Source: Cyanobacterium aponinum PCC 10605 (GTDB taxonomy: Bacteria > Cyanobacteriota > Cyanobacteriia > Cyanobacteriales > Cyanobacteriaceae). From it: 64,000 nt of DNA. The position numbers and the translations under genes are program-made. Positions within the stretch are counted from its first letter, which is position 1. Each line of letters starts with the position of its first letter. Below are positions 9,167 to 17,657 of this stretch, one piece after another. A model generated the notes under the pieces. The model had not been told where the DNA came from and made no database searches. It saw only the letters and a list, made by a program, of their open reading frames with translations. The DNA is taken from positions 186,001 through 250,000 of the forward strand of contig NC_019776.1 of NCBI RefSeq assembly GCF_000317675.1, given 5' to 3'.

Positions 9167-9871
9167 TTACCAAGAAATATTGGAAGTTACGGTTAAATCT
9201 AAATCTTCCTGAGTGTTAATGGAAATCAATTCTCTGTCTCTTGTACCACCAAATAAAAATCCAGCTAAAGCACCAAAACCAGCACCACCTAAAACTTCTT
9301 CAGTTGCGATCGCTTTATCTCCTGTTACTGCCGATATAAGGGTGGCGGCGGCACTTCCTGCCAATGCACCTTGCCAAATAGCGTCAGTGTTTCTACCATC
9401 AGATATTTTTTCTGTGCGAGTTACAATCTTAGAGTTAGCCTGAATAGAATACTGCTCACCATTAGGTAAAATAACAGTATTACCAACAAATCTTGAACCA
9501 CTACCTGCAGGGCGAACTTCCCCAACAACCTCACTACCACGGGGAATAACAACTCTTCCTGAATTATCTTTTACATCACGAGTAACCACTAAGGTAACAG
9601 GTAAAGTTTCATCTTTAGTGACAAGTATTTTTTTCGCTGACGGTAAAGTAGTAGGAATAACAGTACCTGAATTTAAGTTAGCAGAATAATAGGTAGGATT
9701 TTTTCTATTTTGATTTACTTCGTTTTTGCGTTCCCATCCCGGAGGAGCGGATCTATAGTATTTGTCGGGTCTAGCTTCCACTGAAGCAAAACTACCCACC
9801 AAAGTAGTTAAAGAAAGACTTAAAACCATAAAACGAAGAGTTTTTGAAGTAAGAGAAATAGGTTTAAACAT
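9167..9871 (-). CDS. Secreted glycine-zipper protein with TrbI/VirB10-like segment
   Basis: A 234-residue exported protein of unknown role. The signal peptide runs from MFKPISLTSKTLRFMVLSLS through SFASVEA (about residues 1-33). The central part (KDETLPVTLVVTRDVKDNSG ... VVIPRGSEVVGEVRP ... GNTVILPNGEQYSI) resembles the beta-rich segment shared with TrbI/VirB10 family proteins, in which an IPRGS-like turn recurs. A glycine/alanine zipper follows (WQGALAGSAAATLISAVTGD and EEVLGGAGFGALAGFLFGG), suggesting membrane insertion or oligomerisation. No conjugation genes are nearby, so a transfer role is unlikely. It is convergent with the signalling gene across a shared terminator. Confidence 0.65.
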   Translation of the reverse strand: MFKPISLTSKTLRFMVLSLSLTTLVGSFASVEARPDKYYRSAPPGWERKNEVNQNRKNPTYYSANLNSGTVIPTTLPSAKKILVTKDETLPVTLVVTRDVKDNSGRVVIPRGSEVVGEVRPAGSGSRFVGNTVILPNGEQYSIQANSKIVTRTEKISDGRNTDAIWQGALAGSAAATLISAVTGDKAIATEEVLGGAGFGALAGFLFGGTRDRELISINTQEDLDLTVTSNISW

Positions 9872-10218
9872 AACTAAATTACCCGAAGTAACGATAAACT
9901 ATCTTTTTTGACGATAGCGGTTTCAATTTGTTCCTATTTTAGAGTTGCTGATTTTAGATATGATTTCTAAATTTAGGTGGAGAATGGGCAAAGGTTTGAT
10001 AATTAAGAATTAAGAATTAAGAATCCCGTTCACGATTGAAAGGAGTGTACGAGCGCAAAGAATTTTCCGAACTCCGAACTCGTCTTTCCCCAATACCCTA
10101 ATTCCTAGCTTTTTTTAGAAAGTAGTATGTGAAATATAAAGTAATCATAAATTATCGTCAGGCAAAAAATCAACTGAGGTAAGCTGAAAGTAAGGACTAG
10201 AAAATAATATCTGTAAGA
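9872..10218. other. Intergenic region with short tandem repeats
   Basis: No gene is supported. A seven-base unit (attaaga) is repeated about three times at 10001-10024, an AT-rich pattern that recurs at 38071-38116. Confidence 0.5.
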
Positions 10219-10246
10219 GCGATCCCGAAGGGGCTACGCAGTAAGC
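10218..10246. repeat. Short dispersed HIP-like repeat
   Basis: GCGATCCCGAAGGGGCTACG is a form of the short palindromic cyanobacterial repeat that begins with GCGATC. A related string, GCGATCCGCAAAGCGGCATC, is repeated inside the outer-membrane protein gene near 62.5-62.7 kb. Confidence 0.5.
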
Positions 10247-10285
10247 ATCTCAGTGCAAAAAAATAAGCCAACACGAGGAATAATT

Positions 10286-12997
10286 ATGGCAACAGAAAAA
10301 GCCCACGACATCATGCGGTATCACCACAATCCCTTAAACTTCATGTTTGCACCCAAATCTGTGGCGTTAATTGGGGCTTCAGAAAAAGAAGGCAGTGTCG
10401 GGCGTACATTACTTTGGAATTTAATTACCCATCCCTTTGGTGGCACAGTTTTTCCTGTCAATCCCAAGAGGAAAAGTGTTATGGGAATTAAGGCTTACTC
10501 CTCTATTCAAGATGTTCCTGAAAATGTTGATTTAGCAATTATCGCAACTCCCGCAGTAACCATTCCCGACATCATTAGAGATTGCGTTAAAGCGAAAGTG
10601 AAAGGGGTAATAATTATTTCCGCAGGATTTAAGGAAATTGGAGCAGAAGGTTTAAGATTAGAAAAAGAAGTTCTTGCAGAGGCGAAAAAAGGTAACTTAA
10701 GAATAATTGGTCCTAATTGTTTAGGTTTAATATGTCCTCCCACGGGATTAAATGCTAGTTTTGCCAGTGCTAGTCCAAAAATGGGAAATGTTGCTTTTAT
10801 CAGTCAAAGTGGGGCTTTTTGTACGGCAATTTTAGACTGGAGTTTTGCGGAAAATCTTGGTTTTAGTGCTTTTATCTCCATCGGTTCAATGTTGGATGTG
10901 GATTGGGGCGATCTAATTTACTATTTTGGGGATGATCCTTTAACTAAAAGTATCGTAATTTACATGGAATCCATTGGTAATGCTAGATCCTTTATTTCCG
11001 CCGCAAGGGAAGTGGCTTTATCAAAACCGATTATTGTCATCAAAGGAGGGCGTACCCAAGAAGCGGCTAGGGCGGCGGCTTCCCATACAGGGGCTTTAAG
11101 TAGTAGTGATAAGGTATTAGCGGCGGCATTTCGCCGTAGTGGGGTTTTACAAGTTGATACGGTGAAAGAAGTCTTTAACATGACTGAGATTTTGGCAAAA
11201 CAACCTCGCCCAAAGGGTAGGAATTTGACTATTTTAACTAATGCAGGAGGTCCGGGGGTTTTAGCTACGGATGCACTAACGTGGGGAAAAGGAAAACTAG
11301 CCAAATTAAGCGACAATACCATCGAAGAGTTAAATAAAATTCTTCCTCTCCATTGGAGTCATAGTAACCCTATTGATATTTTAGGGGATGCTAATCCTGA
11401 ACGTTATGCTAAAGCCCTTGAAATTGCGGCAAATGATCCCAATAGTGATGCATTATTAGTCATTTTAACTCCTCAAGACATGACTGATCCTACTAAAACG
11501 GCAGAGGCATTGGTGAAAGTGGCACAAAAGATTAAGGATAAACCGGTTTTAGCTAGTTGGATGGGAGGAGAAACCGTTGCTAAGGGTTCAGAAATTCTTA
11601 ATAATGCTCATATTTATACCCAACCTTATCCCGATGATGCCGCCCGTTTATTTAATTTGATGTGGCGCTATAGTTATAATTTAAGGGGTTTGTATGAAAC
11701 TCCCAGTTTTGGTGAGTCCGATGATTTTGTTAATCGTGACATTGCGGAAAATATCATCAATCATGCCCGTGAGCAAAATCGCACTCTTTTAACGGAATAT
11801 GAGTCTAAGCAATTGTTAAAGGCTTATGGTATTCCTATTATCGAAACTATTATCGCTGAAAATGTGGAAGATGCGATCGCAGTTTCCGAAAAAATAGGTT
11901 ATCCAGTGGTGTTAAAACTCCATTCCGAAACCATTACCCATAAAACCGATGTGGGGGGAGTCAAACTTAACCTGAAAAATGGCGATGAAGTGAAACAAGC
12001 CTTTTTGGAGATGCAAAGTCGCATATCAGCCAGTGACTTTTTAGGGGTAAGTGTGCAGAAAATGGCTAACCTTGAGGGTTATGAATTGATTTTAGGTAGT
12101 ACTGTTGATCCTCAATTTGGGGCAGTAATCTTATTTGGCACTGGAGGACAATTAGTAGAAGTGTATCAAGATCAGGCGATCGCACTTCCTCCCCTCAATA
12201 CAACTCTTGCCAAGAGGTTAATGGAACAAACCAAGATATATACTGCTTTAAAAGGAGTTAGGGGGAGAAAAAGTGTTGATTTAGAAAAATTAAAACAGAT
12301 TTTAGTTTTATTCAGTCAATTAGTTCTCGAACAACCTTTAATTAAGGAAATTGACATCAATCCTTTATTAGTGTCAGGAAATCAACTTATTGCCTTAGAT
12401 GCAAGGGTTTTGTTATACGATGCCACTATCTCTAAAGAAGATATAATTCCCCCTGCCATTCGCCCTTACCCTAACCAATATCTCTCCTATTGTCAGTTAA
12501 GCAACGGTAGAGAAGTGATAATTCGTCCTATTCGCCCAGAAGATGAACCCGAAGCAGTAAATTTTTGCCGAGATTTGTCTCAAGAAAGCGTTTATCTGCG
12601 ATATTTTCACTCTATTAGCCATAAATCTCTTATTTCCCACGAACGTCTTGCTCGTATTTGTTTTATTGACTATGATCAAGAAATTGCTCTGGTGGCAGAA
12701 TCATTGCAACCTGATAGTAAGGAAAAAGAAATACTTGCGATCGCCCGTTTAAGTAAGGTACACGGTACACCTGAATCTGCTGAATTAGGGATGTTAGTGA
12801 AAGATAAGTGTCAAAAACAGGGCTTAGGTAGTATTTTAGGGCAAAAACTTATCGAAATAGCTAAACAGGAGGAAATTAGGTCAATTATTGCGGAAATCCT
12901 CCCTGAAAATATAGGGATGCAAAATCTTTGTCAAAAGTTAGGTTTTCGGTTAGACAAGCATTCTGATGTGGTTAAGGCAGTTTTACAATTAAACTAG
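10286..12997 (+). CDS. Acetate-CoA ligase (ADP-forming)-like/GNAT acetyltransferase fusion (Pat family)
   Basis: A large cytoplasmic fusion, 903 residues from the preferred ATG at 10286, which has GAGGA upstream. An in-frame ATG at 10253 would add 11 residues. Domains in order: CoA-binding Rossmann domain (about 10-135, [16 protein letters not shown]), succinyl-CoA-ligase-like domains (about 140-465), ATP-grasp domain (about 490-700, with [19 protein letters not shown]) and C-terminal GNAT domain (about 735-900, [17 protein letters not shown] and the acetyl-CoA loop region [17 protein letters not shown]). This order is that of protein lysine acetyltransferases related to Pat/YfiQ, whose ligase part usually lacks catalysis. 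Whether this one makes acetyl-CoA or only acetylates proteins cannot be decided by eye. It is monocistronic. Confidence 0.9.
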   Translation: MATEKAHDIMRYHHNPLNFMFAPKSVALIGASEKEGSVGRTLLWNLITHPFGGTVFPVNPKRKSVMGIKAYSSIQDVPENVDLAIIATPAVTIPDIIRDCVKAKVKGVIIISAGFKEIGAEGLRLEKEVLAEAKKGNLRIIGPNCLGLICPPTGLNASFASASPKMGNVAFISQSGAFCTAILDWSFAENLGFSAFISIGSMLDVDWGDLIYYFGDDPLTKSIVIYMESIGNARSFISAAREVALSKPIIVIKGGRTQEAARAAASHTGALSSSDKVLAAAFRRSGVLQVDTVKEVFNMTEILAKQPRPKGRNLTILTNAGGPGVLATDALTWGKGKLAKLSDNTIEELNKILPLHWSHSNPIDILGDANPERYAKALEIAANDPNSDALLVILTPQDMTDPTKTAEALVKVAQKIKDKPVLASWMGGETVAKGSEILNNAHIYTQPYPDDAARLFNLMWRYSYNLRGLYETPSFGESDDFVNRDIAENIINHAREQNRTLLTEYESKQLLKAYGIPIIETIIAENVEDAIAVSEKIGYPVVLKLHSETITHKTDVGGVKLNLKNGDEVKQAFLEMQSRISASDFLGVSVQKMANLEGYELILGSTVDPQFGAVILFGTGGQLVEVYQDQAIALPPLNTTLAKRLMEQTKIYTALKGVRGRKSVDLEKLKQILVLFSQLVLEQPLIKEIDINPLLVSGNQLIALDARVLLYDATISKEDIIPPAIRPYPNQYLSYCQLSNGREVIIRPIRPEDEPEAVNFCRDLSQESVYLRYFHSISHKSLISHERLARICFIDYDQEIALVAESLQPDSKEKEILAIARLSKVHGTPESAELGMLVKDKCQKQGLGSILGQKLIEIAKQEEIRSIIAEILPENIGMQNLCQKLGFRLDKHSDVVKAVLQLN

Positions 12998-13035
12998 GAA
13001 ATATTTAGGTTTATTGATTGAGATAGGGAAAAGGG

Positions 13036-13064
13036 AAACCCCCCTTTATCCCTAGGGTTTTTTC
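13036..13064 (+). terminator. Probable terminator after the Pat-like gene
   Basis: AAACCC and GGGTTTTTT flank a short C-rich loop 40 bases after the stop codon. The stem is short but the T-run is good. Confidence 0.5.
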
Positions 13065-13099
13065 ATTCTCAAAAATGTCAATTTTTGAAACTAACAAAT

Positions 13100-13305
13100 A
13101 ACCTCAGTTCGGTTTAAGAATATCTGATAAGGTTAGGTGTCAGGTGTCAGGTTGCAGGTTGCAGGTGGTAGGGGTTTTTAGCAAGGGGCTTAAGCCCCTT
13201 GTTTAAGTCAGTTCGGATTAAGGCAATTTTATCGTTATTTCTAAGAAGCTATAAGGTTTTTTGACTACGAGTTGGGATGCTTTCAGCTTATCCAAAACTC
13301 AGGTT
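13100..13305. repeat. MITE-like repeat, copy 1
   Basis: 206 bases with imperfect terminal inverted repeats: AACCTCAGTTCGGTTTAAG at the left and the complement of AACCTGAGTTTTGGATAAG at the right. Inside is the perfect palindrome CAAGGGGCTTAAGCCCCTTG (13182-13201). It is highly similar to 25599-25868, and its end also matches 23335-23492. No coding capacity. Classified as a non-autonomous element by structure only. Confidence 0.7.
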
Positions 13306-13496
13306 AACAAATAGTAACAGATACAGGAGTTTTTAAGTATTAATTAATCAATTATTAAGAAAAAACGCTCCCCTCTACTGTGGGAGAGGGGTTGGGGGTG
13401 AGGGCAAGATAAGATAATTTTGCCCTGACTTTGAAAAAACCCTGCCTCGACAGGGGGGAGGGGAAGAGGGAATAATCAATAAAAAAACTCTGAACT
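13306..13496. other. Intergenic GC-rich repeat region
   Basis: No gene. It contains G- and C-rich strings around 13370-13460 (ctcccctct with gagagggg, ggttgggggtgaggg) of the dispersed type seen throughout this window. Confidence 0.45.
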
Positions 13497-14492
13497 TTAA
13501 CTTTTATATTCAATAATAGTAAATTTTTGCTTATTTATCTTTTTCCACCAATATTGATATTGTCCTATAAATTGTGGAAATTTAGATAAAACACACCAAT
13601 AAGCGTATAATTTTGCATTTTCTACATTATCACCAAAGTTAATTCTATAGCGATATATTTTCCAATATAAAAGTGCATAACTGAGCAATAAAAGCAAACT
13701 AATACCATTAGTAAAATAAGCTAAAACTATGGCACTAAAAGGTATAATAAAACCCCATAAATAACCGCTTTTAAGTTCTTTAATCATGTAATTTTCGGGC
13801 GGTTTTCCGTGCATAGCATACCCTTCTGCTACAGCCCATCCCCCCCTAATACTACGTTTCCACCACTGACTAAATTTGTACATAGCCGCATCGTGGTAAG
13901 TCATATCTAAATCAAGTCTTTCTATCTTCCAACCTTTCTCCCTTAGACGAATGCACATTTCAGGCTCTTCCCCACAAATTAGATCTTGTTTATAACCATT
14001 AACTTCTTTTAAGGCTGAAACCCTCATCAAAGCATCTCCGCCACAGGCTTTAACTTCCCCAATGGGAGTATTCCATTCCATATCAATAAGACGATTATAA
14101 AGGGATTTTTCGGGGTATTTTTCCCTTCTTCTTCCGCAAACAATAGCTAATGAGGGATTTTCTTCTAGTCTTTTCTTTGCTTTGTCTAACCATTGAGGAT
14201 TTAATTCATAATCACCGTCAAGAAATTGGATATAGTTAATCTGGGGATAATGATTGACTATATACTTTAATCCTGTATTTCTGGCTCTAGCGGCGGTAAA
14301 AGCTATGGATAAATCCAGATTTAACACTATTACGCCCAATTCTTCTGCTTTATTTACACTATCATCCGTTGAACCTGAATCCACATAAATAATCGGATTT
14401 GTCTCTGGTAGTACTTTTTTAATCGATTGTAAAGAATTGACGAGGCGATCGCCCTCATTCCTACCAATGGTTACAACGGCAATGGAAGACAT
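13497..14492 (-). CDS. Family 2 glycosyltransferase
   Basis: A 331-residue membrane-associated GT-A glycosyltransferase. The N-terminal nucleotide-sugar domain starts SSIAVVTIGRNEGDRLVNSL and contains IYVDSGSTDDSV. The metal-binding DGD is in FLDGDYELNP, and an acceptor-side GGDALMRVS follows. Two hydrophobic segments near the C-terminus (YLWGFIIPFSAIVLAYF and ISLLLLLSYALLYW) anchor it in the membrane. The sugar and acceptor are unknown. An acyltransferase of the hexapeptide-repeat class lies about 700 bases downstream on the same strand, separated by dead toxin-antitoxin genes. A shared role in surface polysaccharide is possible but unproven. Confidence 0.85.
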   Translation of the reverse strand: MSSIAVVTIGRNEGDRLVNSLQSIKKVLPETNPIIYVDSGSTDDSVNKAEELGVIVLNLDLSIAFTAARARNTGLKYIVNHYPQINYIQFLDGDYELNPQWLDKAKKRLEENPSLAIVCGRRREKYPEKSLYNRLIDMEWNTPIGEVKACGGDALMRVSALKEVNGYKQDLICGEEPEMCIRLREKGWKIERLDLDMTYHDAAMYKFSQWWKRSIRGGWAVAEGYAMHGKPPENYMIKELKSGYLWGFIIPFSAIVLAYFTNGISLLLLLSYALLYWKIYRYRINFGDNVENAKLYAYWCVLSKFPQFIGQYQYWWKKINKQKFTIIEYKS

Positions 14493-14648
14493 AATTTATC
14501 TGTTAAAGTTAGGAGTGAATTTAAGTTTACTGGTAATGGTAGGGAAAAGGAATATCTCGCCTAAAATTATAGAATAAAATAAAATTTTCAGTGAATTTGT
14601 GTTATGAATAGGGATGAGTAATTTAAAATTGAATTATAAACAAAAAAA

Positions 14649-14879
14649 ATGAAAATAATTCGCATAGTAGAAAAGGTTAAAAATGGTCAAATTTTACTAA
14701 ATTTACCTTCAGAGTTTTTAGGAAAATAGGTGGAAATTATTGTTTTAACAAAAGACTTTTCTGATAGGAAGAGAAAAAGTTTAAAAGGGATACTTAAAAA
14801 CTATGCTAATCCTGAATTAATCACTTTGGAATCAAATGCTTGGGAAAATTATGTAGAGGAAAAATATGGCGATTGCTGA
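14649..14879 (+). pseudogene. Antitoxin pseudogene interrupted by an amber codon
   Basis: Reads MKIIRIVEKVKNGQILLNLP, SEFLGK, then in-frame TAG, then VEIIVLTKDFSDRKRKSLKG and on to NYVEEKYGDC, TGA at 14877-14879. The N-terminus looks like a small beta-strand-rich antitoxin, in which a glutamine or glutamate codon normally sits where TAG is now. Its 3' end overlaps the PIN-toxin start by 14 bases, the classic toxin-antitoxin layout. One nonsense mutation appears to have broken it. Confidence 0.7.
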
Positions 14880-15033
14880 TGGAAATATAATCCTTCGTTA
14901 TCTTCTTAATGATCATGAGAAATTGTCCAATAAAGCAGAAGAAATACTTGAAAATAACAAGATAATATTACTTCTTCCCGTTGCTTGTGAAGTGGTATTT
15001 GTTTTGCAAAAAGTCTATAGTAGTTTTAATTAA
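14866..15033 (+). pseudogene. Truncated PIN-domain toxin
   Basis: 55 codons: MAIADGNIILRYLLNDHEKL and onward to CEVVFVLQKVYSSFN. This is the first third of a PIN-domain ribonuclease (VapC-like). The first catalytic aspartate is present as D5, and the usual length is about 130 residues. The remaining acidic residues are absent, so it cannot be active. It overlaps the antitoxin pseudogene. Confidence 0.75.
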
Positions 15034-15083
15034 GACTGTAACAATAATATAATTAAATAAATATTGATTTCTCTCACAACGTT

Positions 15084-15146
15084 AAACTATATGCCCCTTC
15101 GGGAAAATCTTTAGATGAAATTATCCGTGATTATTGCACAAATTAA
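15084..15146 (+). pseudogene. 3' fragment of a ribbon-helix-helix gene
   Basis: The frame VKLYAPSGKSLDEIIRDYCTN ends in TAA. YAPSGKSLDEIIRDYC aligns with YAKCKNVSMSEIIQDYC of the intact small RHH protein at 28858-29007. No start or N-terminal strand remains. Confidence 0.45.
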
Positions 15147-15184
15147 ATGTAACTTTCTTATTTGAAATTACTATATATATATTA

Positions 15185-15685
15185 TTATTTCTCTTTTGTT
15201 GGTAAAATAATACGAGCTGGAACACCGACAGCAGTAGCACCTTCAGGGACATCTGTTAAAACGACAGCATTCGCACCAATTTTTGCATGGTCTCCAATGG
15301 TAACACTTCTAATAACTTTAGCCCCTGCATGAATGTCCACATGACCACCTATTTTCACGCCTTTAACAATAGTGACTTGTTGCAAAATCAAACAGTTTAC
15401 CCCAATTTCTACATCAGGATGAATAACAACACCATTAGGATGAGTGAGAACTAAACCTCCGCCCATTTTCTTGGTATTGAGATGAATTTCTGCACCAGTG
15501 ACAACACTCCAAAAACGATGTTGCAGAGCATTCCATTTCATAAAAATAGCTTTGAAGGGGAAATTACTGGATTGCCATTTTTGATATTCCCTAATGGATT
15601 TTAGCAGTTGTTTAGAAGGAGACCACCATTTTTCTATTTTTTCTCTCTGCCAATCCGCTTCTGTTGCAGATATACTCTGACTCAT
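15185..15685 (-). CDS. Hexapeptide-repeat acetyltransferase (serine O-acetyltransferase-like)
   Basis: A 166-residue left-handed beta-helix acyltransferase using an acyl-CoA donor. The N-terminal helical part (about 1-65) precedes hexad repeats from about residue 68: IHLNTKKMGGGLVLTHPNGV, HPDVEIGVNCLILQQVTIV, KIGGHVDIHAGAKVIRSVTI, GDHAKIGANAVVLTDVPEGA. The loop TAVGVPARI at the end is typical. Automated labels for this family are often serine acetyltransferase, but the N-terminal part is short for CysE. With a glycosyltransferase nearby, O-acetylation of a polysaccharide is at least as likely. Confidence 0.8.
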   Translation of the reverse strand: MSQSISATEADWQREKIEKWWSPSKQLLKSIREYQKWQSSNFPFKAIFMKWNALQHRFWSVVTGAEIHLNTKKMGGGLVLTHPNGVVIHPDVEIGVNCLILQQVTIVKGVKIGGHVDIHAGAKVIRSVTIGDHAKIGANAVVLTDVPEGATAVGVPARIILPTKEK

Positions 15686-15738
15686 AAATATACTCTAAGC
15701 CAAATTATTAATTTTTAATTCCTAATTCCTAATGGATT

Positions 15739-16296
15739 TTAACTTTTCCATTTGATATTACAACCAAGACTAGGTTTTTGATCAGGGTTAATGGGTTTAC
15801 CTGCCAATAAAGATGCGATCGCATCTCTTAAGTCCTTTCCTGTTACGGGTATATCTAAACTAGGGCGACTATCATCTAACTGTCCTCGATATACTAATCT
15901 AAAATCGCTGTCAAATAGATAAAAATCGGGGGTACAAGCCGCTTGATATGCTTTTGCGACCTCTTGAGTTTCATCATAGCAAAAAGGGAAATTAAAGTTG
16001 AGTTTCTCTGCCATTTGCTTTAAATTTGCGGGGGAATCATCAGGATAATTTTCCGCATCGTTACTACTAATTGCCACAATGCCTAAATTCTGACTACCAT
16101 AGTCATGACCAATTTTTGCTAATTCTTGCTCAACGTGTTTCACAAAGGGACAATGCTGACAAATAAACATCACTAATAACCCCTTACATCCCTGAAAATC
16201 TTTCAGAGAAATAATTTTTCCTGATACCGTATCTGGTAAATTGAAATCAGGTGCGATCGTACCTAAAGGTAACATAACTGAAGGTGTTCGAGCCAT
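15739..16296 (-). CDS. Thioredoxin-fold redoxin (AhpC/TSA, PRX-like1 type)
   Basis: 185 residues. The fold starts with GTIAPDFNLPDTVSGKIISL, the usual peroxiredoxin/TlpA-like entry strand. The redox site is CQHCP with C46 and C49, in the context FICQHCPFVKHVEQELAKI, which matches the PRX-like1 thioredoxin subgroup (CxxCPxVK). A FYLFDSDFRLVYRGQLDDSR segment follows, as in that subgroup. No signal peptide, so it is predicted cytoplasmic. The substrate is unknown. It is 53 bases from the acyltransferase on the same strand and divergent from the histidine kinase. Confidence 0.85.
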   Translation of the reverse strand: MARTPSVMLPLGTIAPDFNLPDTVSGKIISLKDFQGCKGLLVMFICQHCPFVKHVEQELAKIGHDYGSQNLGIVAISSNDAENYPDDSPANLKQMAEKLNFNFPFCYDETQEVAKAYQAACTPDFYLFDSDFRLVYRGQLDDSRPSLDIPVTGKDLRDAIASLLAGKPINPDQKPSLGCNIKWKS

Positions 16297-16450
16297 AACA
16301 AAGAATTAAAAATTACAAGTTAAGAATTATGAAAAGGGAACAGCCAACAGGGAACGAGCAACAGTATATACTAAAATAGTTACTCAAATTCTTGTACACT
16401 CGCCATTTTTCTCTCCTCACTCGCTACTCCCTAATCCTCAATATCCTATC

Positions 16451-17560
16451 ATGAAGCTACCTAAACCGAAAATGAGTCTTAATACCCGACTGCTTCTTTC
16501 TCACCTAGCAGTAATGATGGTGGGTTTAGGTACATTCGTTTTTATCGCCAAAGTATCTTCACCTCAATTTTTTATCTTACGTTTGGAACAATTAGAAAGA
16601 AGGGGTTTTATTACTTTTAGATCCGCCAGAACCTATTTAATTGACGGTTTCCACACTGCTTGGAATCGTAGCACATTCTGGTCTTTTATTGTTGGTGGTA
16701 GTAGTGCAGGATTTTTGAGTTATTGTCTCAGTCGTCGTATTATGAAGCCTTTACAGCAAATGAAGGAAATTACCCAACAGTTTGCAGCGGGAAATTTAAA
16801 AGAGAGAATGCCTGAAAGTGATATTTTAGAGTTAAATCAACTCAGTATTAGCTTTAATCGTATGGCTAGTTGCTTAGAAGATGTAGAAAGTCGGCGACGG
16901 GATTTAGTTAGTGATTTAACCCATGAGTTACGCACCCCTTTAACAGTTGTTAGGGGGTATTTGGAGGAGTTGGCAGGAGGAGAAATCGAGCCTTCTCTTC
17001 AATTATATGCCAATTTAGTCAGGGAAACTAAGCGATTAGAATGTTTAACCCATGATTTGCAAGAATTATCAAAAGCAGAAGCTGGTTATCTCTCTATTGA
17101 TTTACAATCCGTCAATTTGCTTCCCTTATTAAAAAATTTAATCTCTCGATTTTCTGATCAACTATTAGAAGATGGACCGACTTTAAGCCTTGATTCTCCT
17201 GAAAGTTTACCTTTAGTTATAGCAGATCTCGATCGCACCGAACAAATATTAGTTAACCTCATTGGCAATGCCATCAGATATACAGAAACAGGAGAAATTA
17301 AGATTAAGATAGTGGAAAAAGGCTCTTATCTTTGGTTAGAAGTAATTGATACTGGTATTGGTATTCCTCAAGAAGATTTACCTCATGTTTTTGAAAGATT
17401 TTGGAGAGGCGATCGCTCCCGTTCGAGTTATTCTGGAGGTAGTGGTATTGGTCTAGCTATTTCTAAGAAACTGGTTGAATTACAGGGAGGAAAAATAGAA
17501 GTAGAAAGTCAATTAAACAAAGGTACTGTTTTCCGTTTTTCTCTACCCTTAAGCACCTAA
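16451..17560 (+). CDS. Membrane sensor histidine kinase
   Basis: 369 residues. Two transmembrane segments (about 12-34 and 76-93) enclose a short 40-residue periplasmic loop. HAMP follows (about 94-148, RRIMKPLQQMKEIT), then HisKA with H158 in DLTHELRTPLTVVRG. The HATPase domain has an N box (NLIGNAIRYTE), G1 box (DTGIGIPQEDLPHVFERFW) and G2 box (GGSGIGLAISKKLVELQGG). All catalytic elements are present. The signal sensed cannot be read: the loop is small and carries no known sensor domain. No response regulator gene is adjacent, so it is an orphan kinase here. It is divergent from the redoxin gene. Confidence 0.93.
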   Translation: MKLPKPKMSLNTRLLLSHLAVMMVGLGTFVFIAKVSSPQFFILRLEQLERRGFITFRSARTYLIDGFHTAWNRSTFWSFIVGGSSAGFLSYCLSRRIMKPLQQMKEITQQFAAGNLKERMPESDILELNQLSISFNRMASCLEDVESRRRDLVSDLTHELRTPLTVVRGYLEELAGGEIEPSLQLYANLVRETKRLECLTHDLQELSKAEAGYLSIDLQSVNLLPLLKNLISRFSDQLLEDGPTLSLDSPESLPLVIADLDRTEQILVNLIGNAIRYTETGEIKIKIVEKGSYLWLEVIDTGIGIPQEDLPHVFERFWRGDRSRSSYSGGSGIGLAISKKLVELQGGKIEVESQLNKGTVFRFSLPLST

Positions 17561-17657
17561 ACCCAGTTCAGATGATAGCCCCTCGGTAATGGGCAAAGGT
17601 GAAGAATAAGGAGTACTCTCCGAACTCAAAACCTTCCCAATTTATTTATTATTCCAG

